A DNA stretch of 64,000 nucleotides from contig NC_019745.1 of assembly GCF_000317555.1 (NCBI RefSeq), positions 4,526,001-4,590,000 of the forward strand, given 5' to 3'. Numbering within the stretch: the stretch's first letter is position 1; the number at the start of each line of letters is the position of its first letter. Origin of the DNA: Gloeocapsa sp. PCC 7428. Its GTDB lineage: Bacteria > Cyanobacteriota > Cyanobacteriia > Cyanobacteriales > Chroococcidiopsidaceae. Shown one piece after another: positions 62,154 through 64,000 of the stretch. Position numbers and translations under genes: made by a program. Below the pieces are notes generated by a model. The model saw only the letters and a program-made list of their open reading frames with translations. It had not been told where the DNA came from and ran no database searches.

Positions 62154-63467
62154 ATGATGCAGCCAGCCAAAAACGTATTTAAAAAGTTACATCAAATAGT
62201 AGTGATTATACTTATTGTGTCAGCAATATCAATATCAGGATGTCAAACACTACCAAACAATCAACAATCCAACGTAACTAAAATAACATTCTGGCATGGT
62301 GTCAATCCGCCATCAAATCGAGACGTATTACAAAAATTAATCGATCAATTTAATCAAGAGCATCAAGACATTCAAGTAGAATCACTTTACATAGGACAAG
62401 CTGAACAGCAACTACCCAAAATTTTGGCAGCAGTTGTCGGCAATGCACCACCAGATTTATTATGGTTCAACGCAACATTAACCGGTCAACTTGTAGAACT
62501 TGATGCAATTCGCCCCCTCGAAAACTGGTTAACAGCATCCCCTGTCAAAAATCAACTTGATCCAGCGTTATTTGAATCGATGGAGTATCAAGGACACATT
62601 TGGTCAGTTCCTTTTGGTACAAATAATTCAGGAGTATTTTATCGTCCAAGTTTATTTCAAGCTGCGGGAATTACAAAACTACCCGAAACTTGGGAAGAAT
62701 TGCGCCGAGTTGCGCGTCAGTTAACGCGCGATACCGATGGTGACAAGCGCATTGATCAACACGGGATATTTTTACCATTAGGTAAAGGCGAATTTGCCGT
62801 GTTTTTGTGGCTACCGTTTATGTGGAGTGCGGGTGGCGAGTTAGTCGCGGATACGCAACAAGCCGCAGCCGTCGATTTAGCTAACAATTCTGGCGCGATC
62901 GCCGCGTTACAATTCTGGCAAAATCTAATCGCAGATGGTTCCGCTGTGTTGTCGTTACCCGAACGTGGTTTTGAAACGGATGATTTTCTGGCGGGTAAAG
63001 TCGCTATGCAACTTACAGGACCTTGGACTTTAGGACAACTAAAAAGTACTGGCGTTGATTTTGGCGTGTTTCCGATTCCAGCAGACAAGCGCCGCGCTAC
63101 CGGAATTGGTGGTGAAAACTTATTCGTATTCAAATCCACACCCCAACGCGAACAAGCTGCACTAAAATTTACCGAGTTTGTCTTAAGCGAACAGTTTCAA
63201 ACGCAATGGGCGATCGGCACAGGTTACTTACCCGTCAACCTCAAAGCGCGAGAAAACGAGCAATACAAAGCGTTTGCTAAAGAACTACCAGCAGTGCAAG
63301 TCTTCTTAGATCAAGCACAATATGGGCGATCGCGTCCGATTTTTCCAGGGTACAGCCGCGTATCAGAAAACATCGGTCGAGCGTTAGAAGCCGTGTTATT
63401 ACGTAAGAGTTCACCTGCTGAGGCACTAAAAGCAGCCCAGCAGCGATTAAACTTAATTTTTCAGTAA
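62154..63467 (+). CDS. Sugar ABC transporter substrate-binding lipoprotein (2)
   Basis: A 437-residue SBP family 1 protein, a distant paralogue of the divergent gene at 60755. The lipoprotein signal is VIILIVSAISISGC. Then come KITFWHGVNPPSNRDVL, LIDQFNQEHQDIQVESLY and DLLWFNATLTGQLVELD, TRDTDGDKRIDQHG (calcium-like loop), and GKVAMQLTGPWTLGQLK. ATG 62154 and ATG 62157 both fit as start. It ends 6 bases from the glucokinase stop, convergent. The two paired binding proteins presumably serve a sugar importer encoded elsewhere. Confidence 0.88.
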   Translation: MMQPAKNVFKKLHQIVVIILIVSAISISGCQTLPNNQQSNVTKITFWHGVNPPSNRDVLQKLIDQFNQEHQDIQVESLYIGQAEQQLPKILAAVVGNAPPDLLWFNATLTGQLVELDAIRPLENWLTASPVKNQLDPALFESMEYQGHIWSVPFGTNNSGVFYRPSLFQAAGITKLPETWEELRRVARQLTRDTDGDKRIDQHGIFLPLGKGEFAVFLWLPFMWSAGGELVADTQQAAAVDLANNSGAIAALQFWQNLIADGSAVLSLPERGFETDDFLAGKVAMQLTGPWTLGQLKSTGVDFGVFPIPADKRRATGIGGENLFVFKSTPQREQAALKFTEFVLSEQFQTQWAIGTGYLPVNLKARENEQYKAFAKELPAVQVFLDQAQYGRSRPIFPGYSRVSENIGRALEAVLLRKSSPAEALKAAQQRLNLIFQ

Positions 63468-63473
63468 TTTTGT

Positions 63474-64000
63474 TTACAGTTTAGCCGCATACAAAGCCGC
63501 ACCAATTAATCCTACTTGCGGATTTAAAACAATATTGACTGGTACATCTTCTAAAATCGAGCGCATTCGTCCTTTACTAGAAAAAGCACGAAGAAAATTA
63601 CCTTCTTGAATGAGTGGTAAAATTTTAGGCGCAATTCCGCCTGCAATATAAAGTCCATTGTACGGTAAAAGCTTCAAAGCAAGATTCCCTGCTTCTGCGC
63701 CATAGGCTTCGACAAACATTCGTAACGTTTGTTCGCTGAGGCGATCGCGCCCTTCTAATGCAGCCGTTGAAATCGCTGCTGCTGGATCGACGCTTCTTTC
63801 ACTTCCTGCTTGTTTTTCCCAAATATTCACAATTTCAGCAATTTCAGGTGATTCCGTTGCATACGAGCGATCGCGCAAAAACTGATAAATTGCAATAATC
63901 CCTAAACCTGAAACAACCCTTTCAACTGAAACTCTTTGAATATCGTGTTTATCCAGCAGATACTTTAGCAGTAAAAATTCTAACTCAGAACGCGGTGCAA
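63474..64000 (-). CDS. glk: Glucokinase (C-terminal part, cut by window edge)
   Basis: The frame is open from the window edge to 63474 and gives about 175 residues. They contain PRSELEFLLLKYLLDKHDIQRVSVERVV and SGLGIIAIYQFLRDRS, then GRDRLSEQTLRMFVEAYGAEAGNLAL and GLYIAGGIAPKILPL, and the end VGLIGAALYAAKL. This is the group A glucokinase (Glk) of cyanobacteria, which phosphorylates glucose with ATP. The catalytic N-terminal half lies outside the window. The neighbouring sugar-binding proteins fit a sugar-uptake context. Confidence 0.9.
   Translation of the reverse strand, partial: APRSELEFLLLKYLLDKHDIQRVSVERVVSGLGIIAIYQFLRDRSYATESPEIAEIVNIWEKQAGSERSVDPAAAISTAALEGRDRLSEQTLRMFVEAYGAEAGNLALKLLPYNGLYIAGGIAPKILPLIQEGNFLRAFSSKGRMRSILEDVPVNIVLNPQVGLIGAALYAAKL

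Noticed and set aside
1-64000. tRNA, rRNA genes or CRISPR arrays
   Set aside because: No typical T-arm sequences, rRNA segments or spaced direct repeats were seen in reading; a dedicated search could still find something.

Overview
The window looks like chromosomal DNA of a cyanobacterium. It carries the cytochrome b6f genes petC and petA, very many HIP1-type GCGATCGC palindromes, several protein families confined or nearly confined to cyanobacteria (DUF3067, DUF3611, DUF4079, DUF6658), a cyanobacterial-type glucokinase and a cyanobacterial arsenosugar operon. Heptanucleotide tandem repeats (STRR-like) between genes and the general gene mix would suit a Chroococcidiopsis/Gloeocapsopsis-like genome, but the genus is a guess. 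I found no rRNA, tRNA or CRISPR array.

Layout. 1-6300: end of the arsM-arsS arsenosugar operon, a lone sugar ABC permease divergent from purN, then a leftward run of a thioredoxin-reductase-like flavoprotein, an AraC regulator, an ACT-domain protein and a PaiB-like protein. 6491-9043: a type II restriction-modification cassette (SacI-family endonuclease, controller-like HTH protein, divergent C5-cytosine methylase). 9057-23358: housekeeping and envelope genes: ABC-2 permease, duplicated-domain CobO, a tiny membrane protein, TIGR02587/TIGR02588, TrbI-like, DUF924, TPR, LCP, a probably acquired sulfotransferase, a Sua5/YciO protein, larC, two related lipoproteins (one LEA-like) and a UPF0104-type membrane protein. 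23351-27380: an unrecognised helical protein, long AT-rich spacers, an SH3 protein, a frameshifted small gene and a metallophosphoesterase.

27775-37774 is the most unusual block. It has an agmatinase-family ureohydrolase and a creatininase-family amidohydrolase (leftward), an Lrp/AsnC regulator, a Rieske oxygenase followed by a complete polar-amino-acid-type ABC importer (rightward), and, convergent to these, a DOPA-4,5-dioxygenase-like protein, a SnoaL-like protein and a full-length protein-arginine deiminase (PAD) with all catalytic residues. PAD is best known from vertebrates. The surroundings suggest a guanidino or amino-acid nitrogen module, which is inference.

37877-46586: two related alpha/beta-hydrolase-fold membrane proteins enclosing DUF3611, HdeD-like and holin-like membrane proteins, then a fusion of a degenerate methylglyoxal-synthase domain with a lipid/diacylglycerol kinase. 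46632-49673: one LysR regulator gene cut into two colinear pieces by about 2.3 kb of AT-rich foreign DNA carrying a RelE/HTH toxin-antitoxin pair with a perfect palindromic operator, plus decayed genes. The presumed target, an SDR-like protein that lacks the catalytic Tyr and Lys, sits divergent to the LysR start, followed by a MATE exporter, an epimerase-like protein and two small membrane proteins. 53776-64000: petC-petA, DUF3067, tatC-csaA, a secreted Ig-like protein, a lytic transglycosylase, a CsoR/InrS-like metal sensor, two divergent sugar-binding lipoproteins and the end of glucokinase.
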